64,000 nucleotides of DNA from Klebsormidium nitens (taxonomy: Eukaryota > Streptophyta > Klebsormidiophyceae > Klebsormidiales > Klebsormidiaceae). Below, one piece after another: positions 49,960 through 62,762 of the stretch; position 1 is the stretch's first letter, and each line of letters begins with the position of its first letter. A program made the position numbers and the translations under genes. The notes beneath the pieces are model-generated. The model worked only from the letters and a program-made list of their open reading frames with translations, had not been told where the DNA came from and searched no databases. Location: assembly GCA_000708835.1 (NCBI GenBank), contig DF237438.1:1-64000 (forward strand), read 5' to 3'.

Positions 49960-52900
49960 TCAACTGTCCACCTTGGAGGGGATGGTTTCTGCGTGCAGTT
50001 TCACTGTGGGGGCTATCAGGTCATCTTTGCTTTGAATAAGCCGCAACTCAAGCTGGCCTCGCTTCGTTCCAGAAGGAATGCCAGCTAGAGCGTAGTCTGC
50101 GATGGTCCTTTGAATGACAGCCTGCGCGTGGTCAAGTGAAAATGTTAATGTGGTCGTCATGAATTTGAAAAGTGGGTCATGTATCAAGGAGGAACAAGGC
50201 TCCTGTGTCAAGGCCGTTGAATCAGTGTGGAAAAGGCATGGTGTTTTCCAACAGGAAGCATGCCAGTAGCTCGTCAACATTTTCTGCGGGCGTAAGCAAT
50301 GAGACTGGTTTCAATGCATGCAATCCCCAGCGTTAAAGACAAGTTGGCGAAGTAAACCGGTCAGTCGCTTTTAGCTGTTACAGCTGCCTTAGCTCATCAA
50401 CCACAAACAGACCACAGATTATGGTCCAGGTTTCTCGAATGGTTCCAACTAAAGTTAGAAAGAAAGCCCGCCGTTTTCTTGAGATTCAAAAAAGCAAACG
50501 GGATCAACCCGATCGAGAATGAAGGGGCCATTAGGAGACTGAGCTCGGTTAGCAAAACAAGAGTAGACTACTCAGAATCGTCAGTCGTAAATCGACCGGC
50601 CTCACATGGAGGTTGAAATTGCTGAAGAGAGGATTTACTGAAGTAGCGAATGCTCGTAAAAAGACATCGCCAGGTTGAGAAAGACACTGAGAGCTTGACG
50701 CATACCTGGAGACTCGCAACCGCTAGCTCAGTTGCTCTTGCCAGGTCATCCGGATTTTCCTGCAGCGTGAACATGCCAAATGAGTCGCGAACATTCGTGG
50801 CTGGCAAATCACATATGATTAGGACTTGCAGCAACCTCCTCGTTCTGTTTTGATCAACCATCAGCAAATAGCCAGTATCAAACGTGGAGTCGCCACTTGT
50901 TTAATGGCTTGCTTCGTCATGTTATTCTTGCAGCGACTAAAAGTAAAATAGGAAGTGTCCATATCATTCAGACCATGGAGAAGCAGTCCTCACGTTTGCG
51001 CAGGCCAGAATGAGCGCGGTCATTAGATCCCCAGTGCCCTGCAACAGAAGCGCTCGATGTTCTGAACACCGATGCAGCAGAGCCTCGTGAGAGGAGCGGG
51101 AGAACTGCGTGGGCTGCATGAATTCCAGTATCCCTCAGGTGCGAGTGGTAATGTTGACCACGCGGAAGCCATCCTCTTGACCCTTTATGACAAGACGACC
51201 AACACGTTTGAGCATGAGCGCACGGACGAATGCACAATCTCACTTCGATTCAATAATGCTCACCGTAAACGAGTGTGGCAGCTTGGGGACCACTATCCGG
51301 AATTGCAAGGCTTTGAATTTCTGCAACGAGAGCGTTCAGTCTTTCGGGTGCTTGATACTCAAATTGAGTCTACAACAGCGGCTCAGTCGCCTCTCCTCGT
51401 GCATTGCACCTACATACATGCATCAATGAAGAGCTGCAGAGACCTAATGACAATTTTGCGAGGAAAGACGAAACAAGCAGCAAATCTTGTGACAATAACA
51501 AGAGAAGTGAGTAGCCACTGCGTAATGCCCCACACTTACCCCATGAGCGGCTTGGCTTCCGATGATCAGAATCTCACCATTCAAATGTACGCTAGTAATC
51601 ACAACCTGCGCAGTCACCTTCACAAACTTAGAAGTGACCGTCTGTGACGGGACGTGACCAACCATCGAAACAACATCTGAAACGCTAAACGAGGGATCTT
51701 TGCTGAGCGTACTCGCGAGAGTTCGAACAACGGATGCGTGCAATTGGGGATAGTGGCATTTCGCAGATTAAGAGTCGGCGAAGGTCGCACCCACCCGCTG
51801 AGGACCTCTGCTGTGTAACACCTCGCAAGCACGGAAGGCGTCCTTTTCGCTAGCTATGCTGCAGTAACCAAACAAACTTGTTACACATGAAAATATACTC
51901 GCACTGATTGTCCTCGTTGTTTGCATAAGTGAAGCACGTTGGACCAACTTCAACGGGGATCCGCTGCCGTAAGAGTTGCCAGTGAAGACATCGTGTAGAG
52001 AACTCGTCCGACATACCTGAATTGTACCAGTTGCTCAGCTTCGAACTGGTTCGGTGTGAGGATGTTGGCTTGCGGTACAACCTGCAATCCAAGACAGGAA
52101 AGTTTTGACTTCGACCCAAACAACATCCAGAGGAGATTGTCTATGATGATAACTGCACTTGATGGCCATTGAAGCCAGACTAATCCGCAATCCAAAGGGC
52201 TGGGCGGACGTCTTATCTGGCAACTTAAAAGGTGCGAAGCAGCTACTTCCCTGGCCGCAGGATTCAAAAGATGCATGGTATTGTTAGGCAGGCCCACCTT
52301 TTCTCGATACACGGGCACCAGTTCTGGTTTCACATAGAGCGCTCCATTGTCCCCCATGACTGGATCGCAAACTGCATATATACGAGAAGCTTCTAGCCTT
52401 CATTCCGAACATCCTTCGTGGCCAGAAAAGATGGACAGGCTCATTCGCTTCATGTAGGTCAAACCTATCTCGACAACCAGGGCTTGCCGGATCCCGGTGG
52501 TCACAAGCCGTTGCCCCAACTCGTTGGCCACCTTTGAAAGCGCTTTAGATACTCCGTACTTCCATACCCTACTGTGCAAGGAGGCCTTTGCGATAAGCAG
52601 ATAACGAAGAGCCACGGGTATGTCTGGAGACAGAAAGAAGCCAATCATACACTCAGCCCATTGTGGGAGCCTGAATTTGCCTCTTAGACAGGCAACTCAA
52701 AAGGAAAATCCGGTATGCATCAGTCCGACTCACCATAGATAAGCTTGGGATTTGAAGTCCGGACCTTCTCGATGACCCGGAGAACAGTGTCCAGGAAGGA
52801 TAGAGAGCCAATGTAACCTGCAGGAACAAGGATCGCTGGTCTCCAGCCCGAGAAAACATCACTCGATGACCGAAAAATCGAACAGGCAATCTCAGCATGC

Positions 52901-54195
52901 ACCGCGCACAGATGTGAAGACTGATACTAATCAAAATCTTAGTCAGGCTTGCCCTTTGGAACCTAGCCTGCTTCCAATCAACTTGCCTGTGACGAGATGT
53001 GTGTATTGAAGAAGGTCATTTTCTTCAAGGCCCTCAATCAAAGTCCACAGCTGGTCGCCGTTCAACACGTCACCCTTGAAAGTAGGATAGCCTGCAGCCA
53101 GGACACAGTTACCAATCTAGCAATGAACAACAATAGATTACACAGACTGCCTTGGTTGTGATCGATGATCGGAGCTTGAAGCTTCTATTCAAGACCTCAA
53201 TGTCAGTATGCCCTGACAACGCCGGATAAAGCTTGAGGATGAAAATGGTCTGGAACGAAGCGCGGCAGTGAGCACAGCAGCAACCGAAAAGAAACCTACA
53301 TAGTCAGGATGTCTTGCCTGTATGGTTTGAGAATTGAACCGAGTTGATTGGATCTACATCAAAGCCATGGAGCTGAAGTGGAAAGACGGCACACTTGTTC
53401 CCCACATACCCCTGCAACGATGTCAAACAAAGCCCCTCAGTGGAGTTCCAATCTAGAAACCTGATGAAACCGAAAAAGCTGCTATGAAGTTCATCATGAA
53501 CATTTACAAACAACAAAGTGCAAGCTTTAAAGCTGACTGCATGAATTTGGTTCTGCAGCTTTTTCATCTTTGAAATCCCACTTTAGGCTGGCCAAGCGAT
53601 GAGCCTACTCAACACCAGATGGACAGACATTCTTCGAACCGCGACTTGTGGAATCAGACATCGGAGGCCTGCTACTTTTCTGCTTGGCATGATTGCGCAT
53701 GGATGTTTAAAACGATTGAAAAGGCACTGCTACAGTTGACTCGACTGAGTCAAACCCATAATGAATCAGCAGCTCATCTGGGTGTGGCTGGCGCCTCACA
53801 CTGACGGTGTGCGATTGGATACTCAGCACTCTTCCACCACCCGGCAGGACAGCTGCCAATGGAGGTGGCATAGTACGCCCCCCAGAGAGTGCTGAACCGG
53901 TGCGCTTCCTGACTGGCACGAAGATGGTCGGAGGTTGACAAAATGGTCTGTTCTTATTGAAAAGTTGGGAATGTGGAGCTTGACTCTGAAAATGGAGCCC
54001 CCTCAGACTGGCCCGGATATCGCCAACGCAGTGAGAATGTGCAGTCGTGAAGCTGCTACTGGTCACAGGGTTTGAAGGTATGGATGAGGGTAGTGGTGTC
54101 ACAGATGATATTCTCTTGCAGATTAAACTCAGTGATGGATTCAAGGACACTTTACACCTCACGTTCAATATCATGCCGGCATTGCTCCGGTGCAA
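49960..54195 (-). CDS. PDXK: pyridoxal kinase, vitamin B6 salvage (12 exons; 317 or 425 aa)
   Basis: Exons: 54195 (or 53871)-53800, 53411-53318, 53091-52987, 52817-52734, 52371-52298, 52081-52017, 51858-51795, 51617-51540, 51320-51264, 51038-50994, 50759-50706, 50121-49960. All phases close. The enzyme phosphorylates pyridoxal, pyridoxine and pyridoxamine. Seen in order: [50 protein letters not shown], the YIGSLSFL strand, [50 protein letters not shown] (anion hole with the catalytic Asp) and a C-terminal [12 protein letters not shown]. It follows plant PDXK closely. Start at 53871 ([13 protein letters not shown]) gives the standard length; the open frame upstream to 54195 adds 108 Ser/Arg/Pro-rich residues that could be an organelle transit peptide. 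Introns 2 and 3 begin with GC (CAG|GCAAGA and CAG|GCAAGT). Confidence 0.94.
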
Positions 54196-54811
54196 AGCTT
54201 TGTAAGCTTAGCGAGCTTAGCACGTATCTCACACGTCAATCATCTACCTTTCAGCCGGCAAGCCTCCGCAGACAATGCGCTGAAATCCTCTTGCGCTTCC
54301 TCCGCTGCGGGATCACAGCAAGCGGAAAAGATCACTTGAGCTGCTTGAACGAACATTCAAAACTGTGCCGCAAGGCAGCAGAAGTAGCGGGCAAGGCAAC
54401 TTGGAAACCAAGCAGAAAGTCCCATGCAGGAGCTTGTCTTGCACCCGGAGCTGTGAGCTTTCTTCTAGATATATTTAGGATATATTGGAACATATTCATG
54501 AGTTCTTGAAAGGAACATATCCGATCATCCAATCCGTCCGTCAACCACCTCGACTCCGGTTCCAGATCTTTCCAAAGTGAATTTTAAATACTGGTGATAA
54601 TCGACAAGAAGATGACCCCATAAGATGATGCTGCATCCAGCTGCATCCTTGTATTTGCCAGGCGGCAGCAGCAGAATTTTACCCTGGCACAAGGAACTTG
54701 TCACTGTCATTGTCAACACTGGTTGCCAGTGCATGGTGGAAAGGCAGACTCTGAAATTGGGCGCCATTTGGAAGCGCGCTTTCTTGAAGTTGGAAGGCAC
54801 AGTCAAGAAAG
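54196..54811. promoter_or_regulatory. head-to-head promoter region (pyridoxal kinase / PAQR)
   Basis: 616 bases separate the two divergent starts (about 940 if the short pyridoxal kinase start is used). Promoters for both genes should lie here. No firm motif. Confidence 0.45.
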
Positions 54812-57800
54812 ATGGACGATCCACTTTCTGCGAGTGGCTTGCGGCGGCGAGAGGTTGCGGTACCCAATCCTACCTCAGATGCCGATGGCGGGAGCCCATC
54901 AGCCAGCCCACGGCGGAGCGGTCGATTCAGTGAGGTGGTGGAGCAACTAGAGAGGGCGGGAAGTTCAGTCAAGGAGACGCTGGAGAGGGCGCAGGACCAG
55001 GCATCAGAAACATGGAAGGCCGCTAAGAAGAGGTACCATCTAATGGACTTCCACGAGATGCCAGCTTACCTGCAGGACAACGAGTTCATCCGGCACTACT
55101 ACCGCGGAGAGATGCCGCTTAAGCATGCGGCACTGAGCCTGTTCAAAGTGCACAATGAGACGCTCAACATCTGGACGTGAGCAAGCGGACTCTTTAAGAT
55201 TTCACAGATCTGATGTCACTGGCCCCTGAATTGGCCTCAATTGCAAGCTGTCATCACCTGTTTTTGTAACATCTTTTTTTGAGCTTCCATTTCAATTGAC
55301 ATTGTGAGATTTGTAAGAAGACTGATGTGGGCTTTTTGTTTGGTGAAAGGATCAGGTCTTATCTTGCACCTAAGCAAGTAAAATAGACTGGTGCAGGGGG
55401 TGTTTGAACTGTTGTGGAATGGTGGTGGCCCAACCAAGCAGGGTGGGGCAGGCAGGTTACTAATGTATGTGATTATCTGCTTGGAGCTGCAAGGATTGCT
55501 ATCACCTGAAGCAGACATGGGCCTTTATGAACTACTGATCAAGTGATTAGGGGCTTTTTTGCATGTGTTTCTTAGGGGCATACCCTGCCTTTACGCTGTT
55601 CCCCAAATGCCTTTTCGAACCGGGCGGCAAATCCCCCCCCTTCCTTGGCATGGCCCTCCCGCCGCCGCTTGTCCATCTTCTTCTATTCTTTTCTTCTGCA
55701 GGCACTTCCTGGGCTTCTTGCTGTTTGTTGCTCTCACCATCTACACGTGGCGCACCCTGCCCCTGCCGCGCCCCTCTCTGCCGCACATCCCCTCCTTCGT
55801 TGACTTGCTCCACCTCCGGCAGCACTTCCCCACCATCAGCCATGCCCTCGAGATGGCAGACCTACCCCACCTTCGTGTGAGTTCATTCGAGTTCGCTTCT
55901 CTCTTTGTAACATGTACCTTGTCTGATTCTGGTATAGCGTCTGACTCCAGTCCGAAGAATCCTGTCGGCTCTCCCTCATGTCATTCAAAAGATGGTCTAA
56001 TGACCCCAAAACCAGGCCTTTCGGACACCCTACTTCACGTCAGGACAAAGAGTCTAGGAGCGAGGCAAGCTTTGCCTTTTCCTTTGAAGTAAGAAAGTGC
56101 GTATGAATAGGTCCCTGCTGATGGTATATAACACTTATTAAAGCTCTAGGTTTGCATATGCATAGAAAGCTCGTGGAAGTTTCCCCGCAGCGGTGTTCTG
56201 TTGACGATTGCCAGAGATTGGACGAGCGGAGCTAAATACGTCAGGCCTCCAAGACATGAGCTACTTTCAGCCAGTATTTTCAGTCTTGTGGTCGCCTGCT
56301 TTTCAGTCAGGCCTTTTTTATAAACGGCCAACTTTTGCGAAGATTATTTGAAAATGCTTCCGATTGTCGTTTTACAACCGGCATCTACGACTCTGCCGGG
56401 TTTGTACGGTTTTGTGTTCATCTACCTCTTTGTTCTTGAGTGTTGACCTGACTATTCGGAAGAAAGAGGACGTGGACTTCCCAGCCGAAATCGAAGACCC
56501 TTCAAGTTCTGGCTATGATCTTTGAGAATGCACGGTCTGGACTGATTGGGCCCGTCAATCCAAGGGTTTACAGTCCAAGGGGGTCCCAAGGGAGTCCGCC
56601 AGAAGTCCCTTTTCCTCTTCCCGTCCGCTCTCGAGACAGCCGACGGTAATTGCATTGAAGCAACTCCGTGTCGACTCCCTCAGCCAAACCTTTCTCAGTC
56701 CTCAAACGGGGCACCGCTCTGTCTGTGTGCAGTCCCTGCTGACGACCATGGGCGACGGCGTGTCTGCGACGCTGGAGGACTTTGCAGTGGCAGCGCAGGC
56801 GCTGCTGGCGGGCAAGGGCGTGGGCGTGCCGCAGCTGGTGGTCACGCGGTGGCCCTTCTTCGTCTTCCTCGCGGGCGCCATGACGTGCCTCCTCTCCAGC
56901 GCCACCTGCCACCTGCTCGCCTGCCACTCCCACCGCACCTCCGCCATCATCTGGAGGTGAGCACGCCACTGTTCGCGATTGCTCCCGATTTGCTGGGGCC
57001 TGTACAAAGGTACAAAGGAGAGGACCGATTGGAGTCCCTGCTTTCTAAGATGTCCTTGTCCGTCTCGTTTCGAATGATCGTCATCTTCGTCTGGTACAAA
57101 GTATTGATGGACACGAATCTCAGCCAGGTTAGTTTCTCAAGTAGATTTGCAACGACTTCGGTCGGACGACACCATTTCAATCTAGAGTCGTACCGTTCTG
57201 ACCATACTCGTCTGCCACCACTGGCGTATATTCCTCTTAGAGACTCAAGTTCAGCGGAAGGTTCAAGATTGCTGACGCAATCAGGTGCAAGTGCAGAGTA
57301 TAGCCGCCAGCGTCCTGCGAGCTTTGCCTGATGGAACACGCAACCCACTCTGGTCGTTTTTCTCTACAGTCGGTTACAATTGTCTTCAGCTGATGTTCTC
57401 TGTCCATCAATTCAGAAGCTGCCTGTATCTTTCTGGAATTCCTTTTCAAACCTATTTTGCGGTTTGGTTAAGATGTCAGTTTCTGAGATCCGGGGGACTT
57501 GCCTTTACGCTTTCAACCCGTTCCTCCTGCGTGCAGGTTTGACTACTGCGGCATCGCGGTCATGGTGGCCACGTCCTTCTTTCCCCCCGTGTATTACTCT
57601 TTCTTGTGCGACCCGCTGTGGCGCTACATGTACCTCATCGGCATCAGCGTCATTGGGCTGTGCTGCATCGCCGTCAGCCTGATCCCCACCTTCCAGACGG
57701 CCAAGTGGCGCACCTTCCGCGCGTCCATGTTTGCGGGGATGGGCATGGCGGGCATCATTCCGTGCCTGCACAAGCTGGCAGTCCTGCCGCACGAGAGCGT

Positions 57801-58026
57801 CGTCTGGAAGACCACGCGCCTGGAGGCGGCCATGGGGGCACTCTACCTGATCGGGGCGCTCTTCTACTCGACGCGCATCCCGGAGCGGTGGAAGCCGGGA
57901 ACGTTTGACATCGCGGGGAGCAGCCACCAGATCTTCCACTTGTTTGTGCTGGCTGCCGCATACCTGCACTACAACACTGGGCTGATCTATCTTGATTGGC
58001 GGGACAAGACGGGCTGCCCGCCCTGA
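54812..58026 (+). CDS. PAQR / heptahelical (adiponectin-receptor-like) membrane protein (4 exons, 417 aa)
   Basis: Exons 54812-55176, 55702-55876, 56733-56956 and 57537-58026 are in phase. The N-terminal about 75 residues are hydrophilic; then [15 protein letters not shown] and [17 protein letters not shown], the classical entry to helix 1 of PAQR proteins. Zinc-site residues follow the family pattern: [12 protein letters not shown] (Ser and His), [10 protein letters not shown] (Asp) and [16 protein letters not shown] (two His). Seven hydrophobic segments are present. Family members are adiponectin/progestin receptors in animals, HHP proteins in plants and Izh proteins in yeast, several with ceramidase-like zinc hydrolase activity. 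In an alga a role in lipid or stress signalling is possible, not shown. Start: first ATG upstream of the conserved block ([12 protein letters not shown]). Confidence 0.93.
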
Positions 58027-59115
58027 TTAGCTTGGTCGATTCCAGGGTAGCAAAGAGGTGTTTGTATCATGGACTTACATTGCGGCAAGCGCGTTGGATT
58101 GCTCGCTGAGTAACTTCCTGATTGTGGGTCTGATGAACGTAGTCAGCTGATACCACTTCCTCCAACGAAAGCTTTCAGGAGTCAACTGAAATGTACGTTA
58201 GATTGGCATGGGCGGGCTCCTTGTATTTGACATACGGATGCGGCTCGTGCTGGTCAAAGATCTTTTGTACACTGTACACCAAACAGTTGTAGGAGAATGC
58301 AAGATTTAAATGGACATGGTTGCGAATTATTTTTGCTCATTGTCTACTGTAAAGTAGGCGTACGGCTGGATCACCATCCATGTTACGTTGGTTTTCATGA
58401 AGCCTTCTACAATTAGGCATTACACCATGTATGCATATGGGTTACATGCTCAATGATAGGCTATGTTCAGACATATTGCTAAGAGGCCCGTCTGTTGGGC
58501 TGTGGTCCATTGCCGGCCCAATCTTCATATTGAACCAAGGCAAAAGCTCTAGAGGCGGCCGGCTGCAGTCGATTCGAGGAACACTGGCCGAGGCTTTAAC
58601 CGTGCTGTAAGTTGTAGAAATCGAAGTTAGCTCGATCTCATGATGGCCGGCGCCACTCATTTTTTCCGCCATGTTCACTTTTTCATCTTTTAATCTGAAC
58701 GGCCACTCATGCATGTTGCGCGACCTCAGTGCGCAATCAACTAACATGACATGCATAGTGTGTATACTAGTACGTGGCGGCAGCATGCGCGCAAGGAGAC
58801 CCAGAAAAGCCTATACCTAAATCCAACATGTACCGTACATGCTTCCTCCATGTACGTAAATTCCTCCTGAGACCATTTCACAATTCTTCAATCGAGCTAG
58901 ATAGAGCTCTACGAACCTTCAAGTTGGTCTCAGTCTGCCTGTGTTGGAGCTGGTGTAGCTGGAGCCTTGCAAATAGGGACTTTTTGTCGACCTGCACATG
59001 CAACGCCTGTTTCAGGTGGGGCATATTCTTAGATTCCACCAGTGAACTTGATCAAGTGCCCCGTGCACAGCGCAATCATTTGAAAGGCAGGAAGTGAGGG
59101 GCGGCGACATCGCGT
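58027..59115. other. intergenic, nothing recognised
   Basis: 3' side of the PAQR gene and upstream side of the next plus-strand gene. One CATGCATG is at 58708-58715. Only short frames are present. Confidence 0.5.
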
Positions 59116-61636
59116 ATGATGGACCATAAGCGAGACTCTCGCTCACAGCGCTTCAAAAATTTGCAGTATAAGTCTCGGGGGCGGGGCCAACATCATGGGC
59201 AAGGCCACGAGGTGGCCACAGATGGAGCGGAAGGGAGAACAGTGGGCAAAGACATTGAAACAGACGAGGACCGTACGAAAAGATCGGGCGCAAACGATAG
59301 GCTTGGTTCAAATTGGGACAGGTACATGGAGCCTGGGGAAGCAGATGGCGCAGGCACCTTGGATGATGGTGGGGTGATGGAAGAAGTAGCAAAAAAGCAG
59401 TCAGAGGGGTTGGACTACAATCTGCTGCTTGAAGAAGCTGGTGAGTGGTCACAGCTTGCTTGTGGGGTATGAATGCGCACTGGCCCGAAACGATCTAGAA
59501 TGCTCAAAATATTTAGTGGTGGACTAACTTGTTCCACTGCCAATCGATGATGTAGCGAACTGGATAGTCTTGGAAGAAAAACAAAGCCTTCTGAGTTTCT
59601 GAGTAACCAAGGTTCACTCTAGCTGCAGCCTTCTTGGTGGTACTTGAGGCCGCTGGTGGCATGACAGTTGGGCCTCAATGCTTTCGTTTACTCTCAACAA
59701 AAATTGTCGTGCTAAAGAAGAATGCTCTTCACAGAGAATTCAAATAATTACAACATCTGCCTATCACACAGCGTAAGCAAGGAATGTGACTGTGCTACAA
59801 AGTCTGCCCGCTACTCAAGTGACCGCATCTTGTTGTTTCAGATGCCCTTCTCAGTGGTGGCAGCGTCTCACTGTTGGCTCACTTCGACCTGGACATTGAG
59901 GATCACTTTCAGACGCATGACATGGAAGAAAAGGTACGTGTTGTGGCTCGCTCGCATATCCGGTTTCCTGACATAAGTCATCTCCTCGTGCTAACGCTCA
60001 GACAAGCCCAGCTTCGGGCTAACTGTCACTTTCAAGACCATTTTTCAGGCACTGGCCAGCTTTGGATCTGAAGCGGTTGGTTTTTTAATCACTTGCAGGT
60101 TCTTTTCAGCGCCAACTTTGCTGTTGTGAACCAGAATAAGCTGACAGTAGATCGCTTTTCCTTTCCAGCCTTTGCCACTCAACATCAATCTGTCCATTTT
60201 GAATGAGGCCTTGTCGTACTTGTCGATGGCTGAGCGCCTTGGGCTGGAAGACGAACTTCTCAGCTCACAAGAGGTGAGCCGCTGTGCTTTCATCCCCTTA
60301 TTTCAATCAGCAAGCAATCATCTGCATTAACGATCAGCTGGCTGCACTTGTCAGCTTACATAAGATTTGAACGCAGCTACAAACACTGTACAGTCTGCCG
60401 TCTCTTCGTTGCCAAAGCAAAGTCATCAAGCAATACTCTCCTTTGAAAAGGGAGACGTAGTTGGACGCTAATGTCAATTGGACGCAACGGGTATCAAAAG
60501 CTTCGTTCGAATTGTAATGGTTGAGGCGGATTTTGTAACCTGACAAGAACGAGGTTGTGCAGGAAGAAGAGGGTGCCACAATTGAGGCCTTGGAAACCGA
60601 CAGAGCGGTCGAACTCCGAGATGCAGGGGCGTATTCCAAAGAGCAGCCGCCCTTTAGGGAGCCGGTTACTGCAACTTCGAGAACCAGCGGGGTTGAGGGA
60701 GTAACTGTAGACCCTACGGGCTCTGTTGCGGCAGCCCTGTCTGTCCCGAAAACGAGTCTCCAGGGAAAGGGCCAAATACCCGCAGCAGGAACCTCTCGCT
60801 TATCAGACGGGAAAGACAAAGCGCCAGAATCCGCATGTAGCAGGACTTCAAAGGGGGAGGAGGCGCGCGGCGCACGGCAAGCCGAGCTGTCTCCCTCAGG
60901 TCAAAAGGAAGAGGACGACGCAGATCTTCTGAATGTGCTTCTCGGCCGAGGCGGTCAGGCCGTAAAGGTAACGGAGGGGAACGGATCAATACAGGGCAGT
61001 GGGAGTGCAAGGCCAGCTGCTAAAGAGGAGGCTCTGCCAGAACGGCGAAACGGGGGCGCAGTTGGACAAAGTCGGGGGAAGTTGGGGACCCGTCCCTTAG
61101 TTTCAGGAGACAGTCTGCTTCGACCATCAGGCGTTGGAAGGGGCGAGTCCGCTCAAGCCGAACCGCATCAAGGGACGGAGACGAATTCTCTGAGGGCTGA
61201 AGCGGGCAGGATCGGTCTGTTGAAAGGACAAACTTCCAGTCCTGCTGCTAGGGAAGCAGACGAAGAAGCAGCTTCACACAGTCAGCGGGGAGAAAGGGCG
61301 TCTCCTGCAGATGATGACATAGACGCTCTTCTAGCTGCTTTGACCCCGTCAGCGTCCAAGTCCCAAGCGCACGTGCTACCGGACAGGGCTGCTTCCAATG
61401 GAGGCGCAACAAGCGTGACAAGAACGGGTGTGGCTAGTGCGGGCTCGATGAGTGCGGCTACACCTTCAGAACGACTGCTTGAGAGTACTGCGATAGGGAG
61501 TGCGTCCCAACTTACCCGAAGTGTGAAGGCAGAATCGAGACCTGAGCAACGAAGTACGGCACCAGTCTCGGCTAGATCAAAACCTACTGCCCCAGCAGAT
61601 GAGGATTTTGATGCCTGGCTGGATTCAATCTCCTGA
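59116..61636 (+). CDS. unrecognised acidic, largely disordered protein with DxxALL motifs (4 exons, 531 aa)
   Basis: Exons 59116-59440, 59842-59933, 60169-60273 and 60563-61636 keep one frame. I do not recognise the family. The N-terminus is basic (SRSQRFKNLQYKSRGRG), then acidic. Exons 2 and 3 encode a possibly folded helical core: VSLLAHFDLDIEDHF and LPLNINLSILNEALSYLSM followed by an acidic helix. The 358-residue last exon is Ser/Ala/Glu/Arg-rich and low complexity. Short acidic-hydrophobic motifs recur: DALLSGG, DADLLNVLLGRGG, DDIDALLAALTP and the extreme C-terminus DEDFDAWLDSIS. Such motifs often mediate binding to adaptor or trafficking proteins, but that is only a guess. The short introns and long single-frame last exon support a real gene. 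Confidence 0.6.
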
Positions 61637-62762
61637 ACATAAGACCAAGCAATGGAGATGTTCCGAAGTTCTGCCCGGTGGGACCACTCGCCATGACGAC
61701 CGTGACTTGTCCGTGTATGAGATCCAATCGATCCGTCTGAATCGCGAGGCAGGGTATGTGCCGAGCAAGACGTCTCATATTGCCGGTTCGATACTATGGA
61801 CCGCGTGTTGGAGAAACTCAAATTGAACGAGAGCTCACAAATGATTACTGGCCTCAGTGCAGCCAGAGCGGGCATGCTAAGGAGCACTCAGTGCCACAAG
61901 TGCATCAATCATTACTGCTATATATCCATCGTGCCATAACGTGGCGGCATGTGACCCGCTAGCCTCAATCGAAGTTGACCTTGCCTCGGCATTTGTCGAA
62001 TAATTGTCGAATGGTCGGCCTGGCATCGTTTCTCAATTTCTTTGCGTGCAGAAAGCTAAAGAGTGGCAAGGACTGCGCATGGAACATGCCTCGACACGTT
62101 ACAACTCTATTGACCGTCACATGTGGTTCATTATAAATGCCTACGTACATATATAATAATTCAGCTATCCCTCTCATGTCTAATAGGTCTTGCAGTATTA
62201 TTTCCATCCATCATTGCTTTCGGACTCATACTAATACATGCATGTACGTCACAACATGATCAGTGCGTATATGTACATCCAGCGTATAACGCCTGTCGTC
62301 CTGGCTCTTTGATTGCGACTTCCTTAAGCCCGGCCAGGCGCAGCATGCATGAGCCTGTGAGTCCGCAACCGACATCAGTCATGCTGATCATGCAAAGTTG
62401 TGAACAGCAAATGGCGTCGTCGGAAGCGATCGGGGCTAGCTGTGTGCAGCTTATAAGTGCCGCATCATTGAGTACATTCTTTGCCCGCCATGCGTACTGT
62501 ATGGCAGCTCGCTGGCTTGATGTGCATGATACCTTCAATATGCATACCTGACGATTGACAGGTTTGGGACCATTGACCCCCGCTGTTCTTTTGAAGACAA
62601 ACGGTCTCTGGCTCACTTAAACCAGCAGACCGGCTGCCTTCCGGCCTAGAGTTTCAGCCCATCAACACGAATCCAGGTGTGACAAAGTCGGCCCCATTTT
62701 GCAGCCAACACTACCGAGCTACCTTAAGCGTGCAACACACCTCGCACGGTGCTTTGTCCCCT
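61637..62762. other. intergenic between convergent genes, nothing recognised
   Basis: Contains the 3' regions of the unknown gene and of threonyl-tRNA synthetase. Two CATGCATG sites lie 107 bases apart (62237 and 62344). No RNA gene was seen. Confidence 0.5.

Noticed and set aside
51072-51647. 191-codon open frame on the plus strand
   Set aside because: It overlaps PDXK exons 8 and 9 antisense; those exons are conserved and in phase, so the plus-strand frame is fortuitous.
60334-61887. minus-strand frames of 93-201 codons
   Set aside because: Antisense to the long last exon of the unknown acidic protein; the plus frame is longer and linked by good splice sites.
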